Origin: Sphagnum magellanicum
Lineage: Eukaryota > Streptophyta > Sphagnopsida > Sphagnales > Sphagnaceae
Length of the DNA: 64,000 bases
Direction of reading: 5' to 3'
NCBI GenBank assembly: GCA_021904315.1
Contig: CM038907.1
Span: forward strand, 28,775,223-28,839,222
Part shown: one piece after another, positions 36,514 to 48,931 of the stretch
How the letters are laid out: each line of letters opens with the position of its first letter
Numbering within the stretch: the stretch's first letter is position 1
Notes under the pieces: generated by a model
The model's input: the letters and a program-made list of their open reading frames with translations, nothing else
Told to the model about the DNA's origin: nothing
The model's database searches: none
Translations under genes and position numbers: made by a program

Positions 36514-39500
36514 TAGACCCCATAACTACTTCAACCCAAGGAAAGTTTGGTTGCCCAAGAATTTTGAAAAACCTTATTGATCTCCCACCTTTTTTCATCT
36601 ATTATTTTAAATGTAGGGGTGAGAATGGGATCTAGTTGTGATAAGGACCTAGATACAAAACTTGAATATCTTGACCTCCCAAATTCATAACATTTGTACT
36701 AGAGCTTGCAACCATAGGAGCAAGTCATTGAAGTTTGCATCTAAAAAAGATGGAATAGAAGCAACAATTCTTGATGAAGTGAATGAACTATCAAGAGGAA
36801 ATTGTAGAAGAAAAACATTGCTAGTATTTAAAATTAATTGGGAGCTTCAAGTCCCTAGAGGCATAATGAAATTAGGGAAGGTAAAAAAGACCTACACTTG
36901 GTAATTGCCAAAAATTGAAAGGTCATCCATTCACAACAAATTGTAGCTTTGAAACTTCTAAGCAACTAATATTTAGAAAATGATGAAAAGATAGGTAGAA
37001 CAAGAGGACACAAGTGAATGACAAAACTTGTGAGTGAAAGTAAAACAATAGTTCAATCTTTGAAAATTGCAATGCACAAAAACATTCCATAAGTCAAGAT
37101 CTTATAAATCAAAACTTGGAGATTATAACTTCCAAACAACCATGTAAAAGAAATGAATAGATAGTTTGTGTGGAATTCAAAGACAACCAAATGAACTAAA
37201 TACACAATTACACACAAAAACAAACTTGATGAATGATAATTGAAAAGTGAGGTGAAAAATTAGTATTCACCTAAGTTTGAAGCTCTTTAGACTTCAAAGC
37301 TTTGTTCTAGGGTGCAACAATGGACATTTTGCATGTTTGAAAAATGAACATTGCAAGGATCAACCTCACCTTCAAATCTTGCCTCCTTTGCAATTTCAAA
37401 GAATACACAAAACCTAAAGCTTATAGGTGATGTGGAGCAATGGTGGCAACAAGTCATAACTCTTCATGAATGTAAATGGTGACACAACAAAATGTAATGG
37501 TAAGGGTGAATGTGAATGGGTTGTGAGACTTTGCAAAATGAAATAACACCATCTAATTTTGCCATGAATTGTGTCGTCAACCTTTTCATGTTTTGTTGTG
37601 ACTTTTTATGGCCATCAACTATTCAAGTGGCCACCATTTAATCACCCTATGCGATGTTGTAATATTAAGGAGTATCACTGAGGATGTTACAAATGCAATT
37701 TTGTTGCATATAGTAATCAAAAGAGTTTTAAATTGTTGATTAATCATTGAGATATTATGAAAATTAAATATTAACTCATTGAAATATCCTATGTTGGCCA
37801 ATCTTTGATTTTTTTCAATATCCATGGATTGGTTATTAAAAAAATTCATTTTCTCATTCACATACAAGGTATCAACTATTATGATTTTTCAATTTTTTGA
37901 GGACCTACCTAGTATCAAATTGTTGTAATAATCAACCAATAAAGGTATCAATCTATATGTAAGAACACGTAAGAATTGATTAATATGCATAAAGGTTGGT
38001 TTTTGCAAGACCCTATTGAGTCAATTAATATAGTGCCTAAGTTACTTATCAAGCAATTTTTTTCCATTTTTCTTATTATCATTCTTCACATTTATGAATG
38101 TCACATTTCAAGATTGTAGTTCTCTATCATGATCTTTTGATCAAAGAAGAAAAATGATACCAATTGTGTGAGATCTTATAACACTATGCATGCTTTATAT
38201 CATAAATTAATGGCAAAGAGCTCAAACAAAGGAAGAATATGAATGTAACACCAAAAAGTTTGAGTAATGAATTCCATATCCAAATGTGTTGAAAAGGAAC
38301 GGATTCTAGATTTCTATCATGATCTTTTGATATGAGAAGAAAAATGGTACCAATTGTGTGAGATCCTAGAAAAGCAAGTCATGGAGGTCCAACATTTTTC
38401 CATACCTAATTGGACATTTTTCAATCCCACAATGGCTTGAAATGTGAAATCTTTGATAGTAGAGGTGAGGGAGGACTAAAACTTCACCCCTAACGTATCA
38501 AATATCACAATAAAATCTTGAGAATGGCCACCTTATAGACTTACCAAAATAGCATAATCACTTCGACTGTTGTAATTATTGTTGAACCATAAATTATGGG
38601 AAGCGGAAGTCCATTAATACAATGGTATGGCATCATTTAAATGTAAGGGCAAAAGCAAAGTTGGCCAAAGAGCTCCACTTTCTAATCACTTTAAAATCCA
38701 CACTTGCACGTAACCTTGATCAAAACTAAAAAATGGAATACATCTGGCAACTATTATAGTAAACTTCAAAATAAATGGCCCTAGAACATTGGACACTTTA
38801 CCAACTTGTAGAAAATTGAAAACAAGAAGTTGATCCCATGCATAATTAAAAACAGCTAGTTTAACTAACCAATACAGTCAACCATATGGATCAACACTTC
38901 AATAATTTGCTTGATGGCAAAGCAAGTCCGTAAAAAGAAAAAATGTTCATCAACATTCATATCCATCATTCCAACTCATGATCAACATTGAAATAACTAG
39001 CTACACTCAATAGTGTATAATTTTCATCAATGATATCCACCTTTTCCACAAGGAATTCATCAATGGATTATTGTTCTTGTGAACAATTTGAATTTGCATC
39101 AATTAACCAATTTTTCATTATCATCACTAGTTTGTCCAAATTGTCAACTCATAGCCTATAATGCTAGAGGTTTGTTAACATTCAAGCTATGTTGCATTTT
39201 TTTCCAATTTCAATTTGGGACCCAAGAATCCTTAAAATTTGTCAAGCCACAAAAGAAACATTTGGAAATTGTGCATCATGGGATTTCCACCAAGTCAAAT
39301 GTAGTACAATTTTTTTTTGCTTCACATGCAAATGGTAGAATAAGCCCAATTCATTCTTCAACAACCCCATGCAAAGTGGTTGCATTTGAAGTCACTACCT
39401 TAAAAATGGAATCATCATCAATTGGTTTTACTTTAGTCAGGCCATCAATAGTGGGGTTTAGGAAATGAAAAGTAACCACCAGCAATGGTAGTAAAATTTT

Positions 39501-39526
39501 GCTATCATATTTAACCATAATTTGTA
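36514..39526. other. AT-rich spacer with one local duplication
   Basis: No gene is supported. TATCATGATCTTTTGAT followed by GAAGAAAAATG(A/G)TACCAATTGTGTGAGATC occurs near 38115-38170 and again near 38300-38374, about 195 bp apart. The origin of this duplicated motif is unknown. Confidence 0.5.
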
Positions 39527-41360
39527 TCATTTTTGCCCGTCTAATAAATGTTTCACCACATTGAGGGATTTAAAATGTGGCTCCAACATTAATGCCAAAA
39601 TGTTGTGAACCTTATTAACATTGTAAGAAAATGTAAATGCTAGAAATGGAGCCAATATAGCTTGAATTTCTACATTCATATGCACTTGCAATGCCCTTGA
39701 TTCAAATTCAAAATTCCCCTTCACAAAATTGAGGGGGGTAATATTAGATTGTAAAATCTGAATTTGCATACACACACTAATTGAAAAGGAAGCATTTAAG
39801 GCATTAGAAAGTAACCAATATCCTTGGGTTCGATTGAGAATACATTGTTTAACAATAGGAAACATAGTTTTAACAACCAATTTACAAATTGCCCATGTGT
39901 GTGCATTTGGCACATGACCTTGTAATTGTGTTTCTTGTTTTCCATAACATATATTGATGGCATCATGATGCTCTAGGGTTTCCTAGAACAAAATCACCTT
40001 GCTAGCAAACCTAGTTTTCACCAGTGTTTTCAACTTTTGATGGGAGAACACAACATCAAGGCATGCCCTATGCCATTTGCTATGCCTTTTACCAAACTTT
40101 TTAATTCATGTGATTGTTTTATGTAGTGTAAATTGAGTGGTTTTCAAGCTAATCTCCTTGAAACCAACAAAAAACTTTAATATCATTACAAGCATATTGG
40201 CATGCTTTGCAGAAAGCATGGCCAAAACACAACCCTTACCAAAGAACTACAAGTCCCAAAGGACCATAGTTAACAACTAAAGTAAGAGCTTGTCTAAAGG
40301 TGGATAGATTGCCACCCTTGTCCTTCACATATGTAATTAATTTGTCTAGTAAATTACGCAATGATAAGAAATCCTTGACTTGCATTGCCATTGCAACTCC
40401 AAACATATTAGTGGCTTCAAAAAGTCCCATTGTCACATGGCAAGGCACCCACGATGAATTTATGAAATTAATCATAAGAACAAATGTGTCATGTCCAAAT
40501 TTGGACATCCATAAATCAAAAGAAGCTATCGTTGTAACACATGAATCCAAAGTGGAAATTACATATCATTCCATGGTCTTAACCACTAATGAAGGGATGG
40601 CATGTTGAACCATTTTTTTACAGTTTGGAAACACAACTTGGGGATTTTGATGCATGACCAAGTGCCTCAACCACTAACTTTCTACAATAAAAATATGCAT
40701 GTAGGCTTTGGCAACAAACAACAATAGGCCCTCCATAATTTTTTTTTGTGGTGCATCATCCTTTATATAAGGATTATGATCCCCAAAATGATATGTGATG
40801 GCCCCATAACCAATGATCGATCTCTTTTTGAACTTTTCTTAGTGCAGCTCCTTTGAATCAAAAAACAACATTAACATTTTTCCATCTTCACTAAGCAATT
40901 GGATGCTCACCCAAGATATGATTTTTCATAGAAGTATTCCCATTTGGTTGTAAAAAATTATACATTTTTTCCTTTTGGTGGTATTATCGACATTGTAACT
41001 TGGGTAAACAAGATGGCAAATCACATAATGCATAATTCAAAGTAGAATAAGATTTAATTTATTTCCATCATTCACCACAAAAAATGCCAAGGGAAAGACA
41101 ACCTATAGTGAAGGACCCATGCATTCTTATTCAAGATGTGTTGAACCTTCAAAACCTCCCATGCAATTTTTGCTTCTTCATACAAGTCATTGGGCATTAC
41201 AATGTTTTTTGATACAGATGTTCCACTTGGTGTTGAAATCAAACCAACTATTGGCCCAAAATCTTCAATTAAGTTCTTCAATTCCAAGTGAGCTTCATCA
41301 CAATCAAAACCCTCATGCATATGCACATTTAAACCAAATGTTTCAGTTTGATTTGCCATT
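39527..41360 (-). pseudogene. hAT transposase pseudogene (minus strand)
   Basis: From 41359 the minus strand reads MANQTETFGLNVHMHEGFDC, then near 40860-40780 KKRSIIGYGAITYHFGDHNP. From 40550 it gives SFDLWMSKFGHDTFVLMINF, VTMGLFEATNMFGVAMAMQV and NLLDKLITYVKDKGGNLSTF, the catalytic-core region of plant hAT transposases. From 39913 it gives IVKQCILNRTQGYWLLSNAL and ILALMLEPHFKSLNVV, the LDPRFK-type region. The segments correspond to those of the + strand hAT relic at 21.2-22.8 kb. Several stops and shifts separate the segments, and the C-terminal dimerisation domain was not found. It is an old, inactive copy, better preserved in the core than the other one. Confidence 0.75.
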
Positions 41361-42653
41361 TGGATTCTGAGAATGGAAAAAACAAAAAAATTCCAAAATT
41401 TGGTTTACAAACTAACAATGATGAATTATAAAAGTTTTCCTTTGATGAACTTCAAAATTCACAACTCGAAATTGGAACCTTGAAACAATTCATGTGAATC
41501 TTTTTTTTGCAACGTATTTTCAATGTTATGTACACATCTAGTCCCATGCACCTAAAGGATGATGCCAATCCAAAAAAAAAAAAACAAAGACAACAACAAC
41601 AAACACTATCAAAACACAATTGAAGGGGGAAAAATACTTACTTGTGGATGCATTAGTTCAATTGTTGCGAGTTGAAAGGAAAATTTTCCATTGTGGACCT
41701 TAACAATGGCTTCACATTCATTCTCAACATTCACAATAACATTCAAGGATTTCACAAATAACCATTACAATTGTTGAGACCAATTGTTGTCAATAGCCCC
41801 CAAACATGACAATCTATCCCAACAACAAGTAGAATAACATTGTTGAATGCAAAGCTGAAAGCAACACATGAAAGGGGGACTTGTGGTTTAAGGCTTTAGG
41901 TATATAACAAAAAAATGAAACCCTAAATGGATGAAGGTGCTTGGATGGAAAACACAAAATGAATGACAAATTTGGATGAAAAAAAATCAAACCAAGTAAG
42001 AATGACAAGTCCTCATCAAGGTATTAGTGGGGTATTGATTTTTCAAAAACCAATCCCTACCAATAGGGTATTTATAAGGGATCTAAAATCCTAATACCAA
42101 GCCAAGAAGGTTTTGGGTCGGGTATTTCTTGGAAATGGAACCAATAGGCAAGTTATATGATGGTTGGACCTTGGTTAATACCAAGGTCATTTTTCAAAAA
42201 CTAGCCAACATTGGTATATACCAATGGTTAATAATTGATAAATTTTGTATTGTTATATGCTATAAATTTATAATTATGGAGTCCTTTATAGATAAAAGGA
42301 CTTTCATCATAGCCAATAAAAAAGTCCATAAAGATTTTTTTTCACAATTTATATGAATTTTCTGGTTGAAACTTTTTGAATCAAAATTATTTATTATAAT
42401 TACAATTTTTTCAAAAAATTCAACTCATGATTTCAATTCTATGCCCCAAAGTTTAGCATGGCTCTTGAAAATCTTTTTAAAAAGATCTTGCATGGAACTC
42501 TTCAACATGAGGACACCCATGACAAAATATTATGATAGTAACTAATTTTTGATCTTCAATTAACTCTATGAGGTTGCATCTACCTTTTCTGGTTGAAAAC
42601 ACATGAATTTTTGTGCACAAAACAAATGCTATTGCTTTGATAGGATGAAGTAC
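41361..42653. other. Spacer between the hAT relic and the gypsy element
   Basis: AT-rich sequence that may include the 5' end of the hAT relic. Around 42010-42120 short GGTATTAGTGGGGTATTG-type and CCAATCCCTACCAATAGGG words hint at terminal hAT sequence, but I could not define an end. No gene is supported. Confidence 0.4.
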
Positions 42654-43558
42654 TGTAACCAAAAAATGAGAAGGACCAAACAACAACCAGACCCCTCTGT
42701 TGTACTCACTTTGACAGAGTGAACATGGGCAATCACATATCAAAGAAACAACATAGCAACATCACTGGTCTAAATCCAAATGAGAGATTCATTACTGGAG
42801 CAAAATATCCTCGCCCGAACCTCTATAGATACGGCTCCTACACAGAACCTCAAGGACCAAAGCTCATAGTTCAGATTTCACAAAGATCTTCAACAGCACA
42901 AGCTTCCACTTTTCCAGTACGTTCATTAGTAGTCTAACAACAACTCAGTTAACGATTGAGCTCCAAAAACAGACCACTCGAGCTGTCTATCTATACACTT
43001 TCCAAACTTCACCGGTCTACAGCACCGATCCTTACTTTTGACTTGACTCTTACCAGATTCAGGAGCTAGCCATCCCCTAGTTATTAACGCAACGGAAGAA
43101 ATCAGCAATTAGCGATCTTCTAAGCTCCTCTGCATTCTCCAAAAATCTCCTACTTCTTCTCTGTTGATCTCTGCTCTTGCAAGCAAAATAGATCTACTCA
43201 TCAACTATACATTTTTTGAACCAACTAGCACGATCTGCCTCCACCAAAACTCTTAGAACCCAGACCTCCTTTTCAACTCCTCTTCGAACTTCCAAGATCT
43301 CCCCTTCAACGTTTAACCTCCTCCTCTTTGAATTGCTAGCTCCTGCGCCATCCTGCATTCTAACCGCCTCAAACCATAAATGCCAGCACCTCCTTTGCCA
43401 TAATTCTGTGTCGTCTTCCTCAAGTGTGGTGAGCTTCCATGACCAAACCAGAGCAGCTGCCATGCATTGTTGCAGTAATGAGACGTAAAGTGATGGTGCA
43501 AAAATCAGGATCAAAATCAGCATAGCTCCATTGTTCGGTCACCCCATGTTTAGTCACA
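42654..43558 (-). repeat. 3' LTR of the gypsy element
   Basis: It aligns with 49796-50696 almost throughout, with one 3-bp indel near 43157. On the minus strand it starts TGTGACTAAACATGGGG, directly after the polypurine tract. The end is either CTTCTCA at 42667 or GGTTACA at 42654. The second choice gives a GTAC duplication with the other side of the element. Confidence 0.9.
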
Positions 43559-43564
43559 TATGTA

Positions 43565-43580
43565 ACCCCTCCCTTTCTTA
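43565..43580 (-). other. Polypurine tract of the gypsy element
   Basis: The minus strand reads AAGAAAGGGAGGGGTT directly before the 3' LTR. This is the expected primer site for plus-strand DNA synthesis. Confidence 0.8.
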
Positions 43581-43599
43581 AAAAGCTGAATCCCTCAGC

Positions 43600-45000
43600 T
43601 TTATTCAATCTGGTTGAGTGTGGTAGATCTGAAGGTCCCTTCGAGATCTCTCCCACTGGTTTCCATCAACGTCCTAGATGGTGCACACTCGACAACCCTC
43701 CTCAAAGTCAAAGTTACCTTTTCCATCAGCATGCCCAACGAACTGGTATGGGCCTTCCCAGCTTGCAGCCAATGCTCACTTCTTCCCTGGTTTCTTCATC
43801 TTCACCATTGTCTCCCCTGCAATCAAACCCTCAAACAGATGCTTACCCTTCCTTGCAGCATAAGCCTTTCTTTGTTTCTTTTGTGCTTGTTCCACATTGA
43901 GCAAGACGTCTTCATGGATGTTTGCAATAAGCTCCATCTTCTGTAAGAATTGTGCTGCAACAACTTCCACACCAACACAATCATTAGTCACAACGGTCAG
44001 ATCATGAAGATAATTGTTTGCCCTAAGGCACGGTGTGCGACCAGTGAGGATCATGAAAGGTGAAAATTTTGTGCTAGCCTAGATTCCACATCGGTACCCA
44101 AACAAAATCTTCGCCAGTTACTCATCCCAACAATCCACATTTCCTGGCGTGGCAGCAAGGACTGTGATACCATGCTTGATGGTCTTGATCGTGCATTCCA
44201 CCATCCCATTGCATTGAGGCCACTGAGGTGCAGTGCGCTGATGCTGGATCCTGTAGTCCTCGCACATCAACTCGAACTCTGCAGCCCATTCTCCACCATT
44301 GTCAGTAAGTATAAATTTGGGGACTCCATACCTGCAGATAATGTCATCTTCTAGGAATTTGGCGGTAGTCTTGGCACCATGATCAGCAATTGCCCTTGCC
44401 TCACACCACATGGAGTAATGGTCAAAGGCTACCAAAATGTATTTGTTTCTTGACCTCGTTTCAGGTAGTGGTCCTGTAGTGTCTACTGCAACTTTGTGGA
44501 ATAAGTCACAGATGGGAATACTCTTGAGCTGCTCATCTCCAGAACGGATATTGCCCTTGCTTCCTACCAGCTGACACTGCTGGCACCTTTTGATTACCAA
44601 TTTGACATCCTTAGTTCGACTATGCCAGAAATACCTTCGACAGATTTCTGCCAACATCCTTTGTTTTCCAGAGTGCCCCAAATCCTCATGCATCTGGACC
44701 ACTAGTGGTATCCTTTCCTCATGCTTGGGCACATATAGTTCCTTGAAGTAGAGCCTCTACTCCTTCCAACAGTAGTTGCTTGCCCGCTTTCTAGCCCTTT
44801 TGACCTCCTCAAGTTCAATTGTGTTTGGCAGCATTCCTTCTCTCAGTAGCGCCATACAGGTCGCATCTCTCCAGATGTCAGTGCCTTTTGTTTCCAATCC
44901 ATGGTCCTCCTCCTTTTCCGATCCTGTTGGATTGATCTCACAATCATTGGGCTCAGATAATTTTTGAGCAGCCAAAACCAATTCTAGTTGCTATCGTTTA
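43600..45000 (-). pseudogene. gypsy integrase (broken)
   Basis: The zinc-binding HHCC region appears as HEDLGHSGKQRML followed by RRYFWH and CQQCQ (about 44700-44570). The DDE catalytic core has the first aspartate in KVAVDTTGPLP, the second in FILTDNGGEW and the glutamate in CNGMVECTIKTIKHG. Downstream, the C-terminal part reads RKGKHLFEGLIAGETMVKM and then SWEGPYQFVG after a stop. No chromodomain motif is visible. In-frame stops near 44990, 44757, 44057 and 43775 disrupt it. The reading in front of some stops fits a CAG or CGA codon turned to TAG or TGA. Confidence 0.85.
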
Positions 45001-46876
45001 CCATACTACTTGAGCGGGCCCCTTTTTTGAATTTGCTTCCCATCAGCGACTTCCAGATCATAATCTTCTGTCGCTCCCACAATTTCCATATTTGGGTTAG
45101 TCTCCTCATCCACGTTCGTTGCAGCCACAGAATCAAGCATAAACAGCTGGTGAGGATCCGACCAACGCCAATGATTAATTCCAAAATAACATTTGTGATG
45201 CTCGGTGAGCTCACGTAATTGCCTCTTGAGTCCAAACCAATCCGAATCTTCACCATATTGGGCAGCAAACACAGTCTCAGTTGCCTTGGCTGATTCATTT
45301 TGTGCGTTTGGATCATCTTGGATTTCTTGATGGAAGTCATCGTCATCCATAGCCTGTCCCACCAGATTTTGGCTCAAGGCATCAGCATTTGTATGTCTCA
45401 TACCTAGCCGGTGCACTATCTTGAAGCTGAAATCCTGCAACATATCAATCCATCTACCCCTCCTTCCATGCACGTTAAAAACAGTAGCCAGCCATTCAAG
45501 CGGCTTGTGATCCGTCCTCAAAGTGAAGTGTGTTCGGTGCAAATACTATTTGAAGTGCAAGATTCCCCATATTAATGCATAACACTCCCCTTCCATGGGG
45601 TGAAATTTCCTTTGTGCCACAGTCAAAGCCTTGCTGGCGTAGGCTATTACTCTCTCGAATCCGCCTTCCCTCTGTGACAAAACAGCGCCAACGCCCTTTG
45701 CTGACCAATCAACATCCAGACAAAATGGCTCCTTAAAATCCGGTCTTACCAGGATCGGGGCTCCCACCAGTGCTCTCTTCAGAGCGTTAAACGCCCTCTG
45801 ACAGTCCTGATTCCAAACAAATGCCACGTCCTTCTTTGTTAGTTGAAACAAAGGATTGGCCATCCTTGAATATCCGCGGATGTACTTTTGGTAGTATCCC
45901 GTCAGTCCCAGGAAGGATCTGACATTGGTTACTGTCTTTGGTTCTGGAAAATGCAGCACTGCATCTATCTTACTAGGATCAGGCCTAGTACCCTCTTTAT
46001 TGACTACATGTTCCAGAAACACAATGCTCCCAATAGCAAAATAGCATTTACTTGGGTTCAATTTTAAATTTACTTCCCTGAGTTTGGAGAGCACCACTTC
46101 CAAGTGTTGGAGATGGTCCTCCCAATTCTCACTGTGGACATTGATATCGTCCACAAACACTTTAAGGAATCTGTCTCCCAAATCCTTGAAGACTTTCGAC
46201 ATCGTTCGTGTAAATGTACTTGTCGTGTTCTTGTGGCCGAACGGCATGACCGTCCAATCATATAATCCACTTTTGGTAATCAATGCCGTCTTCCTCATGT
46301 CTTTTGGAGCCATCCTAATCTGCCAAAAGCCCGACTGCAAATCGAATGCAGTGAACCAAGTTGATTTTCCCAGCTGAAAAATTACATCATCAACAAAGGG
46401 CATGGGAAATGAATCTCGTCGGGTTTACAAATTGAGTGGTCGGTAGTCTCCACAGAATCGCCTGCTCCCGTCTTTTTCACTGGCAGAGTCACATGACAGG
46501 CGTATGGAGAGTCATTCGGCTTCATCTTGCCCAACTCCACCAACACATTGATCTGCCTTTTCACCTTTGCTTCCTCCCAATATGACAATCGTCTTGGAGC
46601 TACCTTGCAAGGAGGAAACCCTTGTGTGTCAATCGAGTGCTCCCCAATAGTGCAACAGCCTAGCTCCCCTTTGTTCCAAGCAAACACATCATGATATCGT
46701 TCCAAGGCTTCCCAGAGTTGTTGTCCCTTCTCCCTGTTCAGATCTTGGTCAACTTGCATCTTCTGGCAAATCTCGCCCCACCTCGAATCTGCCTTGCGAT
46801 TGTCAGCTAGTCGCTCCTTGAGGCTAGTGTGAGAGTCAGTGAGGTCCACATGCTGAACTTGCAGCAGCACGGACAC
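45001..46876 (-). pseudogene. gypsy reverse transcriptase and RNase H (broken)
   Basis: Reverse transcriptase is clear: TAFDLQSGFWQIRMAPKD holds the first catalytic aspartate, LYDWTVMPFGHKN the conserved VMPFGL-like motif, FLKVFVDDINVHS the FVDD active site and VRSFLGLTGYYQKYI the connection region. RNase H follows with CLDVDWSAKGVGAVLSQ and FTLRTDHKPL. The segment SPYACHVTLPVKK before it is the RT N terminus. A frameshift near 46484 separates VKK from the expected RFCGDYRPLN segment, which can be read in the neighbouring frame. A stop near 45546 falls between HFK and YLH, where related proteins have glutamine. All catalytic residues visible here are intact. Confidence 0.9.
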
Positions 46877-47099
46877 CTATGTACCGTTCGTTGCTCTTGA
46901 ACGGGCCTATTTACCCTGCTCTACATCAACAACCCATTGAATCCAATCAGCATAGTCGTTGCCATCCGTGATCTCCTCCTTCATGAGATCATTAGTCTAC
47001 TTCTGCAATGTCAACTGCAGAATTTGTTGTGGTCCTTCTAGCAACACCAAGTCCTCAAGTTTGGTGTTTCCGAACTCAGATTCGCCATCTATTGATCCC

Positions 47100-47690
47100 A
47101 CCAGTTAGATCTCTTCATCACCGTTCTCGTCCATGCTAGAATCGGAATCCGACTCCTAGGTATCCACTCGTTGATTGGTGCCGTACTTATTCCAAGACGA
47201 CTGTCTATCCACTGCGTCCAAGTTCCCAGGTGCGTGCTTCAGAACATGAACATCATCTGGGATCCTAGTTTCCGAATTCAAGTTCTGCAGCATGTTCACC
47301 ATGGTCAGTGGTAGCACTTCCACATTAGACCCTGGACCGCGCCTTACTTGGATCAGCCCTTGCTCCACGTCAACGATCGCTCCAATTTTGATCAGAAGGT
47401 CAAGCCCAAGCAGGACATCGTAACTGTCCGTATCTACCACCATGAAATTCATGTTGCATTGTACACCTCCAACTTTGATCAACACTTCATCGATCCGTCC
47501 GAAAGCCTGTGTAATGGCTCCTGATGCCGTCTTATAAGTTTCGGATCCAGAGACTAAATGCATCAGACCCGATTCTCGAACCACTGCAGCTGCCATGACA
47601 GACATGGATGCTCCAATGTCTACAAATCCTTTAACCAGATAATTATTTACTTCCACCGACAAGTGGAGCGTCTTGCTCCTATGCGTTTTG
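47100..47690 (-). pseudogene. gypsy aspartic protease
   Basis: The segment KGFVDIGASMSVMAAAVVRE carries the retropepsin signature with DIGA in place of the usual D(T/S)GA. The flap-side region GRIDEVLIKVGGVQCNMNFM and VDTDSYDVLLGLDLLIKIGA follow the usual pattern, the last being the conserved ILG(M/L)D(F/L)L motif. The frame of 168 codons from 47662 is open. Threonine or serine at the second active-site position is normally needed, so DIGA is probably inactivating, and would be one C-to-T change from DTGA. Confidence 0.85.
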
Positions 47691-47701
47691 TTGATGCATA
47701 A

Positions 47702-48931
47702 TCACCGGAGCGTTGGAGCTGTTGATACCATTGATATCTGATTACTCGCGGCTTCAGCATCCTTCTTCTTCCTAACCACCTTCACGAGATTCTCAAGGTG
47801 CTCTAATTCCCCTAGTATCATCATTACGGTCTCCATTGGTGTTAGGGAGACTTTCCCTTTAATGAAATGGGATAGAATCTTGGATCTGACAGATTCTTCC
47901 CGATTGATTCCTGTGCCTTCACCTACAACCTCAGGAGGTGGCATAGTGCCTGCTGGTGCCACTTCGATAAGCATCCTTCTTCTGGGTACCCGAGTGTAAG
48001 AAAACAGGTTCTCGCCCCCACATAGTTTGTTAAGCTGATGCAGGGTTGCTTCCTCATCATTCAGCGGCACTTTCAGAAAGTTTGCTGATCCAAGATGCAC
48101 CTTCCCATCCTTCGGTTTTTTCCAGCATCTGTCCTCCGAGTGTCCTAAACCTCCACAGAAGGAGCACTTCACTCCACAATTTTCTATCCTATGAGGCATC
48201 ACACATTTGGCACATTTTGGCCAGGGTTCATTAAGCCTTGGACATGCTGTGGCTATGTGATCTCCTCCTTTATAGACCTGGCATCCTGGAGACATACTGG
48301 AAGAGGATGATGTGACAGGTCTCGGCACATTCCCTTTTAAGAAATTAATGAATGTGTTATTCAAAGCATTAACCTACTTCTCCATCATTGTCTCGACAAC
48401 TCCTTCCTCCTGTTCTTCCTTTAGAGGTTCGTATGGAGTTTCGCCGAGCTCACCTAGTACCCTCTTGAGCTTTGTGGCAACACCCACTAGCTCTTCGATG
48501 TCAACGAACGTTTTAACTACACATAGTTTCCGAATCTTAGGCCTTAACCTACCCAAAAATCGCCTCCTCTATTCGGCGTTTGGTATTGGTCCCTTTTGGA
48601 ACAGTTTATCTAACTGCTCAAAATATTTTTGAACCCTCTCCTTGGGTTCTTGCTTGATGGCATCGAGCTTCATTCGTATGTCATCAGTGTCCACATTCCC
48701 ATACTTCTGCACTATCAGCATCCTCAATTTCAGCCAATCAGTTGGTGTCAGCTGTAGTATCTTAAACCATTCTTTTGTTCTACCCCGCAGGTTCAGCTTT
48801 GCAATCTTGAAGAGTTTGTCCGCATTTAAATTGCGCACTTGAACGGCCATGGTGAGCCTCTTTGCCTAATCGTTGACATGCTCATGGTCTCGTCCCCAGA
48901 ACAGTTCATCCATTCCCTGTGGACTAGTCAT
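47702..48931 (-). pseudogene. gypsy gag with several zinc-finger motifs
   Basis: Starting at an ATG at 48929-48931, the frame covers a typical gag core (AKLNLRGRTKEWFKILQLTP, then LRMLIVQKYGNV and RVQKYFEQLDKLF) with stops near 48867, 48566 and 48371. From 48364 it stays open for 220 codons and carries a row of cysteine motifs: CQVYKGGDHIATAC (a knuckle with its second cysteine changed), PKCAKC, ENCGVKC and CSFCGGLGHSEDRC (a canonical CX2CX4HX4C). Such a multi-finger gag is less common than a single knuckle. The stops fit CAG turned to TAG. Confidence 0.8.

Noticed and set aside
42719-43946. Plus-strand open frames over the LTRs, repeated near 49860-50570
   Set aside because: They occur in both LTR copies because the LTRs are duplicates, and the element's coding strand is the minus strand.
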